A stretch of 64,000 nucleotides of DNA from Nonomuraea guangzhouensis (GTDB lineage Bacteria; Actinomycetota; Actinomycetes; Streptosporangiales; Streptosporangiaceae), in the NCBI RefSeq assembly GCF_019396345.1, contig NZ_JAHKRM010000013.1, positions 62,001-126,000 on the forward strand. The letters run 5' to 3'. Position numbers and translations under genes: made by a program. Shown piece by piece: positions 24,832 through 34,849 of the stretch (position 1 is the stretch's first letter; each line of letters opens with the position of its first letter). Under the pieces are notes generated by a model, which worked only from the letters and a program-made list of their open reading frames with translations, was not told where the DNA came from and ran no database searches.

Positions 24832-26856
24832 TTACTCGGCGACGGGCAGCCAGACGCGCATGGTGGCGGGGCCGCGGTTGCCCCACCGGTGGTACGGCAC
24901 CAGCCGCAGCACGGTGTCCACGCCCTCCACCGAATCGGGCTCCGGCCCGTACGGCCAGCCATTGGCATCGGGAGCGCCGAGCACAACGGCGACCTCGACC
25001 TCGACGACGGGATCGCCCTCGGGCCCAGCCGACCCGCTGGGCGTGTCCGCGACGGGATCCGTAGGTGCGGCGGGCGCGCCCGCGACGGGAACGGGCGCGC
25101 CCGCCTCGGCGGCACCGGCCGCCTCCGGCGCGGGGACGGCTGCGGGCGCCCCGGCCGGAGAGTCGGCCAGGTGGCCGGTGAGGTGGTCGGTGGGCTGGTC
25201 GGGCAGGTGGTCGGTGGGCGGGGACGAGACGCGGGCGGCCACGTCGGCGAGCGGGGGCTCGTCGGCGACGGACTCGGCGCAGTAGACGAGCGGCCCACGC
25301 TCCACCGCGACGCTCCCGCGCAGCGCGTCCACACGCCGGTCGGGGAAGGTCCACCGAGGCGCCATGGGCAGTTCGAGGCGGATCTCGTCACCGGGCTGCC
25401 AGTCACCCTCGACGACGGCGTACCCGGGCTCGACCTCACGAACACCTGACATATGCGAAATATCAGACGAAGCTGGCGTGGCCGGCCCGTACGAGAGCCT
25501 GGCGCCCTTCGCCCAGGCGGGGACGCGTAGCGAGATCTGCCCGCTGCCCCCCGACAGCACCCGCACCGAGACCCCGCCCGACCACGGATACCCGGTCTCC
25601 ACCCGCAACGCGAGCGGCCCGTGCGTGATCTCGCCGGGCGTGAAGTGGTGGATCTGCACCCCGCCCGCGTCGGAGGTCGCCACATAGGCCGCCAGCGAGG
25701 CGAGCGTGCGGGCGATGTTGTGCGGGCAGCACGACACGTCGAACCACGGCGACCGCAGTCCGCCCTCGGCGGCGTGGTTGACCCCGTCCAGCGGCTCGGC
25801 GGGCACCCGCACGCGCAGCGGGTTGGCGTAGAAGAACGTCCGTCCGTCCAGCGCCACCCCGGTGGCCAGCACGTTGTACAGGGTCCGCTCGGCCAGGTCG
25901 GCGTAGCGGGCGTCGCCGGTGGCCAGCAGCAGCCGGTGCGCCAGCATGATCGACCCGATGCCCGCGCAGGTCTCGGAGTAGGCGCGGTCCGGCGGCAGCT
26001 CGTAGTCCTCGCCGTAGGACTCGTCGGAGTGCCGCGAGCCCATGCCGCCCGTCAGGTGGGTGCGCCTGGCGACCGCGCGCTCCCACTGCGCCTCGACGGC
26101 CTTGAGCAGCTCCACGTCGCCGGTCTCCACGGCCACGTCCACGACGCCGCCGGCCAGGTAGAGCGCCCGTACGGCGTGCCCGCGCAACGACCGCGCCTGC
26201 CGTACCGGGACGTCGTCCTGGAAGTAGGCGCGGCCGAACGGGATGTCGCCCAGCGCGGGCAGGCCGCGGCGTTCGACGAAGCGGCGGGCCATCTCCAGGT
26301 AGCGTTCGGTGCCGGTGGCCCGGTACAGCTCGACCAGCGCCATCTCCACCACCGGGTGGCCGCAGGTCTCCGAGGTGTCCATGAAACGGCGGCAGATGTG
26401 GTCCGCCGCCCGCCGGACCACCTCGGTCAGCCGGTCCTCGCCGTGCATGCGGAGCCTGGCGACCCCGGCCTGGATGAGGTGGCCGTAGCAGTACAGCTCG
26501 TGGCCCCACTCGAAGTCGCTGTAGCGGTTGCCGGTCCAGCGGGTGTTGAGGTAGCCGTCGCCCTCCTGGGCCCTGGCCACGGTCTCGGCCAGCTCGGGCA
26601 GCGCGGGGTGGTCGGCCCACGCCATCGCCTCCAGCAGCTTGTACGTCTCCGAGTCGCTGAACTCCCTGCCCTTGCGGGGGAGACGGCCGCGGAAGTTGCC
26701 GATCCAGCCTTCGCGTTCCTCCCATTCCAGGCAGTGGGCGATGGTGACGTCCCGGTTGAGCGCGATGCGGTCGCCCCAGAAGCCGGGCGCCGGGCGTACC
26801 GCGTCCAGGCCGAGGGGGGACAGCACGCCCGATGAAGGCAGGACTGGATTAGCCAC
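24832..26856 (-). CDS. GH127 beta-L-arabinofuranosidase
   Basis: A 674-residue cytosolic enzyme (no signal peptide) that removes beta-L-arabinofuranosyl units. Compared with HypBA1, the acid/base Glu is that in HSDESYGEDY, the Zn ligands are Glu and Cys of YSETCAGIG sixteen and eighteen residues on, and DVSCCPHNIAR provides the nucleophile Cys plus the last Cys ligand. The C-terminal beta domains (about 430-674) are interrupted by a roughly 70-residue Ala/Pro-rich insert that starts with repeated TDHL units. The GTG start overlaps the permease stop by eight bases. Confidence 0.94.
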   Translation of the reverse strand: MANPVLPSSGVLSPLGLDAVRPAPGFWGDRIALNRDVTIAHCLEWEEREGWIGNFRGRLPRKGREFSDSETYKLLEAMAWADHPALPELAETVARAQEGDGYLNTRWTGNRYSDFEWGHELYCYGHLIQAGVARLRMHGEDRLTEVVRRAADHICRRFMDTSETCGHPVVEMALVELYRATGTERYLEMARRFVERRGLPALGDIPFGRAYFQDDVPVRQARSLRGHAVRALYLAGGVVDVAVETGDVELLKAVEAQWERAVARRTHLTGGMGSRHSDESYGEDYELPPDRAYSETCAGIGSIMLAHRLLLATGDARYADLAERTLYNVLATGVALDGRTFFYANPLRVRVPAEPLDGVNHAAEGGLRSPWFDVSCCPHNIARTLASLAAYVATSDAGGVQIHHFTPGEITHGPLALRVETGYPWSGGVSVRVLSGGSGQISLRVPAWAKGARLSYGPATPASSDISHMSGVREVEPGYAVVEGDWQPGDEIRLELPMAPRWTFPDRRVDALRGSVAVERGPLVYCAESVADEPPLADVAARVSSPPTDHLPDQPTDHLTGHLADSPAGAPAAVPAPEAAGAAEAGAPVPVAGAPAAPTDPVADTPSGSAGPEGDPVVEVEVAVVLGAPDANGWPYGPEPDSVEGVDTVLRLVPYHRWGNRGPATMRVWLPVAE

Positions 26857-27613
26857 GCAGAGCTCCCGACATGAATCCGCGCACGTAGTGGCGCTGCAGA
26901 ATGACGAACAGGATGAGGCATGGCAGGGCCATGACCATGACGCCGGCCTGGAGCATGCCGTAGTCGATGGCGCCGAACGTGCCCTGGGTCATGCTGACCA
27001 CGGCCACCGGCAGGGTGAACGACGAGCCGTCGTTGAGCAGGATGAGTGGCGCGAAGAAGTCGTTCCACGAGGCGAGGAAGGCGAACAGGCCGACCGTGAC
27101 CAGGGCCGGCCGTACGGCGTGCAGCAGGATCCGGGAGAAGGCCCGGAAGGTGCCGCAGCCGTCGACCAGCGCCGCCTCCTCCAGCTCGCGCGGGATCGCC
27201 TCGAACGCGTTGCGCATCATGAACAGCGCGAACGGCAACTGGAACATCACGAACACCAGCGACAGCCCCAGCAGTGAGTTCTGCAGGCCGAGGTAGCCGA
27301 GCAGCACGTAGAGCGGGATGAGGATCGTCGCGTAGGGCACCATGAGGATCGCCAGCGTGGCCAGGAACAGCAGGTTCTTGCCGGGGAAGTCGAACCGGGC
27401 GAACGCGTAGCCGCCGAGCGCGGAGACGATCAGCGTCCCGGAGACGGTCATCGACGACACCAGCACACTGTTGGTGGCGTAGGTGCCGACGCCCTCGCCG
27501 AACTGGGCCATCTTCAGGTAGTTGGACGGCTCCTCCAGCGAGGCCCAGCCGCTCCACAGCAGCGGGAACAGGAACAGGATGGCCAGCGCCGTGACAGTGG
27601 GGTAGTACCTCAC
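26849..27613 (-). CDS. carbohydrate ABC transporter permease (MalG/UgpE type)
   Basis: A 254-residue inner-membrane permease with six helices and the ATPase-docking EAA loop ELEEAALVDGCGTFRAFSRILLHAVRPAL. It starts at a GTG sharing GTGA with the stop of the first permease. It begins right at helix 1, so it is slightly shorter than the usual 270-300 residues. It pairs with the 27610 permease and the 28521 binding protein. No ATPase gene is in the operon; in actinomycetes a shared MsiK-type ATPase usually serves such systems. Confidence 0.94.
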   Translation of the reverse strand: MRYYPTVTALAILFLFPLLWSGWASLEEPSNYLKMAQFGEGVGTYATNSVLVSSMTVSGTLIVSALGGYAFARFDFPGKNLLFLATLAILMVPYATILIPLYVLLGYLGLQNSLLGLSLVFVMFQLPFALFMMRNAFEAIPRELEEAALVDGCGTFRAFSRILLHAVRPALVTVGLFAFLASWNDFFAPLILLNDGSSFTLPVAVVSMTQGTFGAIDYGMLQAGVMVMALPCLILFVILQRHYVRGFMSGALRG

Positions 27614-28524
27614 TTGAGCCTCCGCATCAGCAAGGTGTTGAACCCGACCAGGGCGACCAGTAGCACGACGGACAGCGCCGCCGCCCCGCCGAGGTCGAAG
27701 CGGAAGAACGCGTCGCGGTAGACGACCATGACCATCGAGACCGTGCTGTTGTCCGGGCCGCCGTTGGTGAAGATGAAGAACTGGTCGAAGGCCAGCAGCG
27801 AGCCCGTGATGCTGAGGATCAGCATCAGCGCCAGCGTCGGGCGGAGCAGCGGCAGCGTGATCTTGGTGAAGATCTGCCAGCGGTTCGCGCCGTCGCTCTT
27901 GGCCGCCTCGTACACCTCGACGGGGATCGACTGCAGGCCGGTCAGCAGGATGAGCATGTTGAACCCGGCGAAGCGCCACAGCACGAGCGCGATCGTGGAG
28001 AACAACGCCATGTTGGGCGTGCCGATCCACTTCACCGGCTCGTGAGTGATCCCCAACGTCTGGAGCAGCGGGTCGATCGGGCCGAAGTCGTTGTTCAGCA
28101 TGCCGTAGAACAGCAGCGCGGCGGCGGCGAAGCCGACGGCTCCGGGCAGGAAGAACGCGGTCCGGAAGAAGGCGACGCCGGGGCGCCGCTCCTGCACCAG
28201 CAGGGCGAGGCCGAGCGCGACCGCCGAGAGCAGGACGGTGGTGATGGCGGTGTACTTCAGCGTGAAGAGCACCGCGTCGAAGAACAGCGGGTTGTTCGGG
28301 ATCTTGGTGTAGTTGTCGGGGGCGTTGAACACGGCCTGGCCCAGCAGCGGCCACCGGTTCAGCGACATCCAGACGACCAGCACCAGCGGCGCGATGAACA
28401 GGGTCCCCACGATGACGGCGGTCGGCGCGGCGTACAGCCAGCCCTGGGCCTGTCTTCCCCGCCATCGGGCGGACGGCACGGTATGTGCCGCCCGCCGTTT
28501 GGGCTTGCCGAGGGTCAATGTCAT
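27610..28524 (-). CDS. carbohydrate ABC transporter permease (MalF/UgpA type)
   Basis: A 304-residue permease with six helices. The cytosolic N-terminus is basic (KPKRRAAHTV). The EAA loop reads VEVYEAAKSDGANRWQIFTKITLPLLRP. The end segment FIFTNGGPDNSTVSMVMVVYRDAFF is standard for the CUT1 sugar family. It overlaps the binding-protein stop by ATGA and the second permease by GTGA. Confidence 0.94.
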   Translation of the reverse strand: MTLTLGKPKRRAAHTVPSARWRGRQAQGWLYAAPTAVIVGTLFIAPLVLVVWMSLNRWPLLGQAVFNAPDNYTKIPNNPLFFDAVLFTLKYTAITTVLLSAVALGLALLVQERRPGVAFFRTAFFLPGAVGFAAAALLFYGMLNNDFGPIDPLLQTLGITHEPVKWIGTPNMALFSTIALVLWRFAGFNMLILLTGLQSIPVEVYEAAKSDGANRWQIFTKITLPLLRPTLALMLILSITGSLLAFDQFFIFTNGGPDNSTVSMVMVVYRDAFFRFDLGGAAALSVVLLVALVGFNTLLMRRLK

Positions 28525-29786
28525 TGCTGAAGGGATTTCGTGATCTCTGCGTTCAGCTGGGGGATCTTCGACGCGTCGCCGAACACTGCTTCACGAGCCA
28601 GCCGCAGCCAGGGTCCCTGTGGGTCGTTGAACGTCTGGCCGAAGCGCAGCGCGAACGGCGTCTGCCCCTTGGCGACCAGCGAGTTGATCAGGACCACCCG
28701 CGGGTCCGCCGCCGAGTACTTGTTGCTGGACAGGTCGGTACGCGCGAGCACGTCCTTGTTCTTCGCCATGACCTCGACCTGCGCCTCGTCGGACACGGTC
28801 CAGGACAGGAACTCCCAGGCCGCGTCGGCGTTCTTGGAGGTCGAGGAGATGCCGATCGAGTCGCCGCCGACGAAGGTCGACTCGCCGCCGTCGGGACCGG
28901 CGATGGGCGTGACGCCGATCTTCATGTCCGCGGGCATCGTGCCGAGCGTGGTCGACGGCATGGGCATGACGCCGATCTCGCCCTTGGGGAAGAAGCCGGT
29001 CCAGGTCGGGCCCTGCTCCTCCTTGGCCGTCGGGCCGGTGACCTTCTTCTCGTACAGGTCGCGGTAGGTCTTGAACACCTCGGTCATCGCGGGCTGGTCG
29101 TTGAGCGAGGTGGTGCCCTCGGGGTTCATGACCTGGCCGCCGGCCGCCCAGACCGAGGGCCAGAAGGTGAAGACGTAGCAGCCGCCGCAGTTGCCTCCGA
29201 AGAACGTGCCGTGGACCTTGCCGTCCTTGCCCAGCTTCTGCTGGATCGTGGTGGCCTGCTGGGCGAACTCCTTCAGGGTCTTGGGCCCCTTCTCCGGGTC
29301 GAGCCCGGCCTTGGCGTACAGGTCCTTGTTCCAGAACCAGACCGACAGGTCCAGCGTGTGCGGGAGGGTGTAGAACTTGCCGTCCAGTGTGCCGAGCTTC
29401 ATGTGGGAGGGCGCGAGACTGTCCTTGTACGGCAGGGCGCCGACCTTGTCGGTGATGTCCATGAACAGGCCCTGCGAGGTGTAGTTCGGGACGAAGATCA
29501 CGTCGGCCGCGAACACGTCCGGCAGCTGTTTCGCCCCCGCCGCCGCCGCGATGCGCGGCTGGTAGTTGTCCGTCGGGATGACGGTGAGCTTCACTTGGTT
29601 CTTGTGATTGCTGTTGTAGGCCTTCACCAGCCGCTCGCTCTGGGCCTGCGTCGCCGCGCGGGTCCACATGGTGATCGTGACCGGGCCTGCCGCCGGTGGC
29701 TGTTTCTCGCTCCCACCGCTGCCGCAGGCGGCGGCTGTGAGCGCTAACAATCCGAGGAAGGCGATCCCAGCCAGCCGTAGTCTCAT
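28521..29786 (-). CDS. extracellular sugar-binding lipoprotein (CUT1 family)
   Basis: A 421-residue binding protein with a lipoprotein signal ending LTAAAC near residue 22. The mature protein reads ITMWTRAATQAQSERLVKAYN, DVFAADVIFVPNYTSQGLFMDIT and FVGGDSIGISSTSKNADAAWEFL, as in CUT1 solute-binding proteins. First gene of the minus-strand operon; by context it delivers arabinofuranosyl oligosaccharides to the two permeases. AAGGAG eight bases ahead fixes the ATG at 29786 rather than the upstream frame to 29858. A LacI-type palindrome lies 35 bases upstream. Confidence 0.94.
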   Translation of the reverse strand: MRLRLAGIAFLGLLALTAAACGSGGSEKQPPAAGPVTITMWTRAATQAQSERLVKAYNSNHKNQVKLTVIPTDNYQPRIAAAAGAKQLPDVFAADVIFVPNYTSQGLFMDITDKVGALPYKDSLAPSHMKLGTLDGKFYTLPHTLDLSVWFWNKDLYAKAGLDPEKGPKTLKEFAQQATTIQQKLGKDGKVHGTFFGGNCGGCYVFTFWPSVWAAGGQVMNPEGTTSLNDQPAMTEVFKTYRDLYEKKVTGPTAKEEQGPTWTGFFPKGEIGVMPMPSTTLGTMPADMKIGVTPIAGPDGGESTFVGGDSIGISSTSKNADAAWEFLSWTVSDEAQVEVMAKNKDVLARTDLSSNKYSAADPRVVLINSLVAKGQTPFALRFGQTFNDPQGPWLRLAREAVFGDASKIPQLNAEITKSLQQ

Positions 29787-29820
29787 GGTTGTCTCCTTCG
29801 GGACCCCCGTGAACTGAAAG

Positions 29821-29832
29821 GTTTTCGGAAAC
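29821..29832. promoter_or_regulatory. LacI-type operator of the minus-strand operon
   Basis: GTTTTCGGAAAC, near-palindromic about the central CG, 35 bases before the binding-protein start. It shares the TTTC..GAAA core with the site at 29899. Confidence 0.6.
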
Positions 29833-29898
29833 GTAGAAGAAACATCCGGGCCTGTCAATGGGTGTTAGGGTTTGATCCAGATATCGGTTACTGAAAAG

Positions 29899-29910
29899 GG
29901 TTTCGAAAAT
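29899..29910. promoter_or_regulatory. LacI-type operator next to the regulator start
   Basis: GGTTTCGAAAAT, palindromic in its TTTCGAAA core, ending at the base before the ATG of the LacI gene at 29911. Binding here would block translation initiation or early elongation, giving autoregulation. Confidence 0.55.
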
Positions 29911-30915
29911 ATGGCGGGTAGGCGCGCGACCATCAACGACGTGGCCTCCCTGGCCGGGGTGTCGATCGCCACGGCCTCCAAGGCGCTCAACGGACGGCAG
30001 GACGTGCGGGCCTCGACCCGGCAGCGGGTGCTCGCCGCGGCGGAGGAGCTCGCCTTCCAGCCGAACGCGCTGGCCAGGGGGCTGCTGTCCGGGCAGACGC
30101 GCACGGTCGGGCTGCTCACCTCCGACAGCGCGGGCCGGTTCGGCATACCGGTGCTGCTCGGGGCGGAGGACGCGTTCGGCGCCGGGGAGATGGCGGTGCT
30201 GCTCTGCGACGCCCGCGGCGACGCCATCAGGGAGCAGCACCACCTGCGCGCGCTGCTGTCGCGCCGCGTCGACGGGCTGATCGTGGTGGGCGAGAGCACC
30301 AACCCGCGCTCCTCCGTCAGCAGGGACCTGCCGGTCCCCGTGGTGTACGCCTACGGGCCGTCCGACGATCCCGAGGACGTGTCGTTCGTGCCGGACGACG
30401 TGGGCGGGGCGGCGATGGCCGTACAGCATCTGGTGGCGCTGGGCCGGCGCAGGATCGCGCACGTCACCGGGCCCGCCCACTACAAGGCGGCGCGCGACCG
30501 CGTCGAGGGGGTCGAGCAGGCGCTGGCCGAGGCCGGCCTCACGCAGGCGGGGGAGACGCTCTGGGGGGCGTGGTCGCAGCGGTGGGGGCGGCACGCGGCG
30601 GAGATGCTGCTGATGTCACAGCCGGAGATCGACGCGGTGTTCTGCGGCAGCGACCAGATCGCGGCCGGGTTCGTCGAGGGCGCCCGCGAGCGAGGGCGGC
30701 GGGTGCCCGACGACATCGCGGTGATCGGCTACGACAACTGGGAGGTGCTGTCCACCGAGACGCGCCCGGCCCTGACGACCGTGGACATGAACCTGGAGCT
30801 CCTCGGCAGGACGGCCGCCCAGCACCTGTTCGCGGCCATCGACGGGCGGGCGACACCGGGCGTCCACCGCATGCCCTGCCAGTTGGTGATCCGAGACTCC
30901 ACGTCGTCGTCGTGA
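29911..30915 (+). CDS. LacI-family regulator of the GH127 operon
   Basis: A 334-residue repressor. Helix-turn-helix TINDVASLAGVSIATASKALNG at 7-28, hinge RGLLSGQTRTVGLL at about 56-70, and a periplasmic-binding-like effector domain with DAVFCGSDQIAAG and DIAVIGYDNWEVLSTETRPALTTVDM. It is divergent from the binding protein/permease/GH127 operon, with TTTCGAAA-type sites on both sides, so it is the likely arabinoside-responsive repressor. ATG 29911 was chosen since similarity begins at MAGRRATIND. A strong hairpin follows. Confidence 0.94.
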   Translation: MAGRRATINDVASLAGVSIATASKALNGRQDVRASTRQRVLAAAEELAFQPNALARGLLSGQTRTVGLLTSDSAGRFGIPVLLGAEDAFGAGEMAVLLCDARGDAIREQHHLRALLSRRVDGLIVVGESTNPRSSVSRDLPVPVVYAYGPSDDPEDVSFVPDDVGGAAMAVQHLVALGRRRIAHVTGPAHYKAARDRVEGVEQALAEAGLTQAGETLWGAWSQRWGRHAAEMLLMSQPEIDAVFCGSDQIAAGFVEGARERGRRVPDDIAVIGYDNWEVLSTETRPALTTVDMNLELLGRTAAQHLFAAIDGRATPGVHRMPCQLVIRDSTSSS

Positions 30916-30916
30916 A

Positions 30917-30955
30917 CGTGCCCGGGCGGGAAGGGCAGGTCCCCGCCCGGGCACG
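30917..30955 (+). terminator. strong terminator hairpin
   Basis: A perfect 14-bp stem, CGTGCCCGGGCGGG / CCCGCCCGGGCACG, with an 11-base loop, starting at the base after the LacI stop. It separates the two regulators. Confidence 0.9.
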
Positions 30956-31024
30956 GGTCTCATGAAGGGCCCCTGAGCAGCGCGGATAAGGCTGTTCGCG
31001 GCATGGCCGGGGGCTCCTCGGTTA

Positions 31025-31038
31025 TGTTAGCGTTAACA
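31025..31038. promoter_or_regulatory. arabinose LacI operator 1
   Basis: TGTTAGCGTTAACA, a near-perfect palindrome of the classical LacI-family type (one mismatched pair), 158 bases before the regulator start. Confidence 0.8.
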
Positions 31039-31152
31039 TTTCGGGTGAGTATCCACAAGCAGGATGGTCGCCAAGGTAAGAGGAGCGCGCCGCGACGTCA
31101 AGAGACCTCGTGTGACGCGACCGTAATAGAACGACCTCTTGACGAGACCTGT

Positions 31153-31166
31153 TGTTAACGTTCACA
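31153..31166. promoter_or_regulatory. arabinose LacI operator 2
   Basis: TGTTAACGTTCACA, 30 bases before the regulator start. Its distance from operator 1 is 128 bases, allowing loop formation. Confidence 0.8.
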
Positions 31167-31195
31167 GTCATGCCAAGCCAGGAAGGGAGCACGCA

Positions 31196-32212
31196 GTGGG
31201 ATCGACCCAGGGGCGTAGACCGCCGGTCATGGCCGACGTGGCCAAAGAGGCCGGCGTATCGCACCAGACGGTCTCACGCGTGCTCAACGAGCATCCCAAC
31301 GTGCGCAGCGAGACCCGCGCGAGGGTGCAGGAGGCGATCGACAAGCTCGGCTACCGCCGTAATCTCGTCGCTCGCGCTCTGGTCACCAAGCACTCCAGGA
31401 CGCTCGGCGTCGTCAGCTTCGACACCACGCTGTACGGCCCGGCCAGCACGGTCTACGGCATCGAGCAGGCGGCCCGGGCGGCCGGCTACTTCGTCAGCAT
31501 CGTCAGCCTCAAGTCCATCGACAAGCTCGGCGTCAACGACGCCCTCGACTACCTGACGGACCAGGGCGTCGACGGCATCGTCGTGGTCGCGCCGCAGCGG
31601 TCGGCCGCCCAGGCGCTGGCCGAGCTCCCGTTCGGGGTGCCCACGGTCGCCGTCGAGGGCGGCGAGGCCGGCGAGGCCTCGGTCGTCTGCGTCGACCAGG
31701 TCGAGGGGGGCAGGCTGGCCACCGAGCACCTGCTCTCCCTGGGACACGAGACGGTCTGGCAGATCCGCGGCCCCTCCGACTGGCTGGAGGCCGAGGGACG
31801 CGTGGCCGGGTGGCGGGCCGCGCTGGAGCAGGCGGGCCGCCCGGCCCCGGAGCCGCTCGCTGGAGACTGGAGCCCGCGCTCGGGATACGAGGCGGGGCGC
31901 AGTCTGGCGAGCATGAAGGACGTCACAGCGGTGTTCGTCGCCAACGATCAGATGGCGCTGGGCGTGCTGCGGGCGTTCACCGAGCAGGGGGTGAGAGTGC
32001 CCGATCAGGTGAGCGTCGTCGGTTTCGACGACATCCCCGAGTCGGAGTTCTTCTCGCCGCCGCTCACCACCATCAGGCAGGACTTCGGCGCGGTGGGCAG
32101 GCACAGCATCGAGGTGCTCCTTCGGCAGATCGAGGGCCAAGGGTCCCATGAGCGCGAACGCCTCGTGGTCCCGCCCTCGCTCGTTTCCCGGGCCAGTACG
32201 GCCCGGCGGTAG
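31196..32212 (+). CDS. LacI-family regulator of the arabinose operon
   Basis: A 338-residue repressor. Helix-turn-helix PPVMADVAKEAGVSHQTVSRVLNEHPNVR at about 8-36, hinge ARALVTKHSRTLGVVSF, and effector domain with VFVANDQMALGVLRAF and VSVVGFDDIPESEFFSPPLTTIRQD. The GTG at 31196 follows GGAAGGGA. The four TGTTARCGYTMACA sites at 31025, 31153, 32253 and 36887 form a set around this gene and the transporter/araBDA genes, so it probably acts as their arabinose-sensing repressor (an analogue of AraR, though AraR proper is a GntR/LacI fusion). Confidence 0.93.
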   Translation: MGSTQGRRPPVMADVAKEAGVSHQTVSRVLNEHPNVRSETRARVQEAIDKLGYRRNLVARALVTKHSRTLGVVSFDTTLYGPASTVYGIEQAARAAGYFVSIVSLKSIDKLGVNDALDYLTDQGVDGIVVVAPQRSAAQALAELPFGVPTVAVEGGEAGEASVVCVDQVEGGRLATEHLLSLGHETVWQIRGPSDWLEAEGRVAGWRAALEQAGRPAPEPLAGDWSPRSGYEAGRSLASMKDVTAVFVANDQMALGVLRAFTEQGVRVPDQVSVVGFDDIPESEFFSPPLTTIRQDFGAVGRHSIEVLLRQIEGQGSHERERLVVPPSLVSRASTARR

Positions 32213-32252
32213 CCCGTACACGAATGACAGGGCGGCGCTGGCACGAGTTCGA

Positions 32253-32266
32253 TGTTAGCGCTCACA
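32253..32266. promoter_or_regulatory. arabinose LacI operator 3
   Basis: TGTTAGCGCTCACA, 17 bases before the binding-protein start and next to its ribosome site. Confidence 0.8.
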
Positions 32267-32282
32267 CCAGAAGGGACCCCAC

Positions 32283-33263
32283 GTGTTGAAGAGGATCTCG
32301 GCGTTGATGCTCGCCGGCCTCACCGCCTTGGCGGTGGCCGGTTGCGGAAGTAGTAGCGGCGGCGGTGGCGCGTCGGCCGGCGATGGCACGATCACTATGG
32401 GCTTCTCGCAGGTCGGCGCGGAGAGTGGCTGGCGCACCGCGAACACCAAGTCCGTGCAGGACTCGGCCAAGACCGCGGGCATCACCCTGAAGTTCTCCGA
32501 CGCCCAGCAGAAGCAGGAGAACCAGATCAAGGCGATCCGCTCCTACATCCAGCAGAAGGTGGACGTCATCGCCTTCTCGCCGGTGGTGGAGTCGGGCTGG
32601 GACACGGTGCTCAAGGAGGCCAAGAACGCGAAGATCCCGGTGATCCTCACCGACCGGGCCGTGGACTCCAAGGACACCTCGCTCTACAAGACCTTCCTCG
32701 GCTCGGACTTCGTGGAGGAGGGCAAGAAGGCCGGCAAGTGGCTGGTGGATGAGTACAAGGACAGCAAGGACCCGGTGAACATCGTCGAGCTGCAGGGCAC
32801 CACCGGCTCGGCCCCCGCCAACGACCGCAAGGCGGGCTTCCAGGAGGAGATCAAAGCCGATCCCAAGTTCAAGATCGTCGCTTCGCAGACCGGCGACTTC
32901 ACCAGGGCCAAGGGCAAGGAGGTCATGGAGGCCTTCCTGAAGTCCACTCCGGACATCGACGTCCTTTTCGCGCACAATGACGACATGGGGCTGGGTGCGA
33001 TCGAGGCCATCGAGGGCGCGGGCAAGGTGCCCGGCAAGGACATCAAGATCATCACGATCGACGCCGTCAAGGACGGCATGCAGGCGCTCTCCGACGGAAA
33101 GATCAACTACATCGTCGAGTGCTCCCCGCTGCTTGGCCCGCAGCTGATGGACCTGGCCAAGAAGGTCGTCAAGAACGAGACCGTACCGACCCGGGTGGTC
33201 ACCGAGGAGACGGTGTTCAACCAGGAGCAGGCCAAGGCCGCGCTGCCCAACCGCCAGTACTGA
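32283..33263 (+). CDS. pentose-binding lipoprotein (YtfQ-like, CUT2 family)
   Basis: A 326-residue periplasmic-binding-type lipoprotein. Signal with lipobox LAVAGC near residue 21. The mature part reads ITMGFSQVGAESGWRTANTKSV, IKAIRSYIQQKVDVIAFSPVVESGWD, PVILTDRAVDSKD and FAHNDDMGLGAIEAIEGAGK. This is the YtfQ type, which binds furanose sugars in E. coli, so L-arabinofuranose or galactofuranose are candidates. GTG start at 32283 after GAAGGGA. First structural gene of the arabinose operon. Confidence 0.94.
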   Translation: MLKRISALMLAGLTALAVAGCGSSSGGGGASAGDGTITMGFSQVGAESGWRTANTKSVQDSAKTAGITLKFSDAQQKQENQIKAIRSYIQQKVDVIAFSPVVESGWDTVLKEAKNAKIPVILTDRAVDSKDTSLYKTFLGSDFVEEGKKAGKWLVDEYKDSKDPVNIVELQGTTGSAPANDRKAGFQEEIKADPKFKIVASQTGDFTRAKGKEVMEAFLKSTPDIDVLFAHNDDMGLGAIEAIEGAGKVPGKDIKIITIDAVKDGMQALSDGKINYIVECSPLLGPQLMDLAKKVVKNETVPTRVVTEETVFNQEQAKAALPNRQY

Positions 33264-33325
33264 CCGTTGACGGGGGCCGGCCCGCGCGGCCGGCCCACTC
33301 TCAAGAGGAGGAGAGGGACGCCGAG

Positions 33326-34845
<1,520 letters not shown>

Positions 34846-34849
<4 letters not shown>

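Noticed and set aside
24812..25354. N-terminal extension of the large secreted enzyme to 25354
   Set aside because: The extension is Arg-rich and antisense-like, overlaps the GH127 gene, and a GGAGG site with a signal peptide marks the start at 24811.
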